Source of the DNA: Phaeobacter sp.
GTDB lineage: Bacteria; Pseudomonadota; Alphaproteobacteria; Rhodobacterales; Rhodobacteraceae
DNA length: 33,966 nucleotides
Assembly (NCBI RefSeq): GCF_022825805.1
Contig: NZ_JAJDWC010000095.1
Coordinates: forward strand, 1-33,966
Direction of reading: 5' to 3'
Both the position numbers and the translations under genes were made by a program. Within the stretch, counting starts at the first letter, position 1. The number at the start of each line of letters is the position of its first letter. Shown in pieces: positions 33,829 through 33,966 of this stretch. The notes beneath the pieces were generated by a model. It saw only the letters and a program-made list of their open reading frames with translations, was not told the origin of the DNA and did no database searches.

Positions 33829-33966
33829 TGTCGCTAACAAGCGATATGTCCGGTGTAGGTAACATGCGATCTGTCCGGTTTTATCATGTCTCCGAAAGGA
33901 GGCGTTATGAAGCGGACAGAAGTGTTACAGGAAGTTCGACTTATGAAGTTCGAAGACGTGTATTCG
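33829..33966 (+). mobile_element. 5' end of an insertion sequence, right copy (truncated by window edge)
   Basis: This is an exact reverse complement of bases 2–139. The terminus begins TGTCGCTAACAAGCG. Two near-identical 13-bp motifs, gcgatatgtccgg (33841) and gcgatctgtccgg (33866), lie 25 bp apart inside the end and could be transposase binding sites. The element continues past the window. The two IS copies are in opposite orientation, with their 5' ends pointing into the window. Confidence 0.85.
33907..33966 (+). CDS. Transposase, N-terminal 20 codons only (right copy)
   Basis: This partial gene starts at ATG 33907 behind a perfect AAAGGAGG and is cut by the window end after 20 codons, at the same codon as the left copy. 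The peptide is identical to the left copy. It resembles the N-terminus of ISNCY/IS1202-type transposases; the catalytic region is not in view. Confidence 0.6.
   Translation, partial: MKRTEVLQEVRLMKFEDVYS

Noticed and set aside
1..33966. CRISPR array, prophage, toxin–antitoxin or restriction system
   Set aside because: No repeat-spacer pattern, phage structural genes, small toxin pairs or methyltransferase motifs were seen on either strand.
1..33966. Circular replicon (ends joining)
   Set aside because: The terminal repeats are inverted, not direct, so they cannot close a circle, and no replication gene is present.

Overview
The window reads as a piece of chromosome from a marine-type alphaproteobacterium of the Rhodobacteraceae (Roseobacter group). 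This rests on the protein sequences, the GC-rich codon use, the glp-type glycerol ABC transporter, and the block rpsA–ihfB–lapA–trpF–trpB. No replication, conjugation or phage genes are present. Both ends lie inside an insertion sequence: bases 2–139 and 33829–33966 are perfect reverse complements, and each carries the first 20 codons of the same transposase reading outward. The window is therefore probably a contig broken at two inverted copies of one IS.

Layout. 140–6274: glycerol ABC uptake operon glpV-glpS-glpT-glpP-glpQ-glpU on the + strand. The binding-protein gene glpV is split by an in-frame TAG, and the left IS lies only about 105 bp upstream. 6481–8017: a BlaI/MecI-type repressor and a BlaR1-like M56 membrane peptidase. 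8030–10318: a methyl-accepting chemotaxis protein (−). 10486–12665: an FAD-dependent amino-acid oxidoreductase (−) and a divergent FCD-type GntR regulator (+). 12671–17883: a surface-sugar mini-cluster. Four genes are on − (NeuD/PglD-like acyltransferase, beta-propeller glycosidase-like protein, FemAB-like GNAT, GT2) and two on + (FdtA-type ketoisomerase, FdtB-type aminotransferase). 18107–18196: tRNA-Ser(GCT) with its own promoter. 18521–21182: Tat-exported flavin amine oxidase, a small alpha/beta-barrel protein and a nucleoside hydrolase. 21356–28784: mostly core genes ychF, pagL-like, trpA, lldD, rplY and pth, then a serine hydrolase and a DUF2237 gene. 28849–33594: trpB, trpF, lapA, ihfB and rpsA, all on −.

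How the genes work together. GlpV-S-T-P-Q-U would import glycerol, but the nonsense codon and the nearby IS suggest the system is decaying in this strain. GlpS lacks the H-loop histidine and GlpT lacks the LSGGQ signature, so the heterodimer should have one canonical and one degenerate ATP site. The FdtA/FdtB/acyltransferase set could make a dTDP-3-acylamino-3,6-dideoxyhexose that the local GT2 transfers; rmlA/rmlB, flippase and polymerase would have to lie elsewhere. Tryptophan synthase is split: trpA is on + about 4.7 kb from trpFB on −.

No clearly new defence or mobile system was found. The items most worth a second look are the inverted IS ends, the broken glpV, the complementary defects in the two glycerol ATPases, and the unusual sugar cluster next to a tRNA gene.
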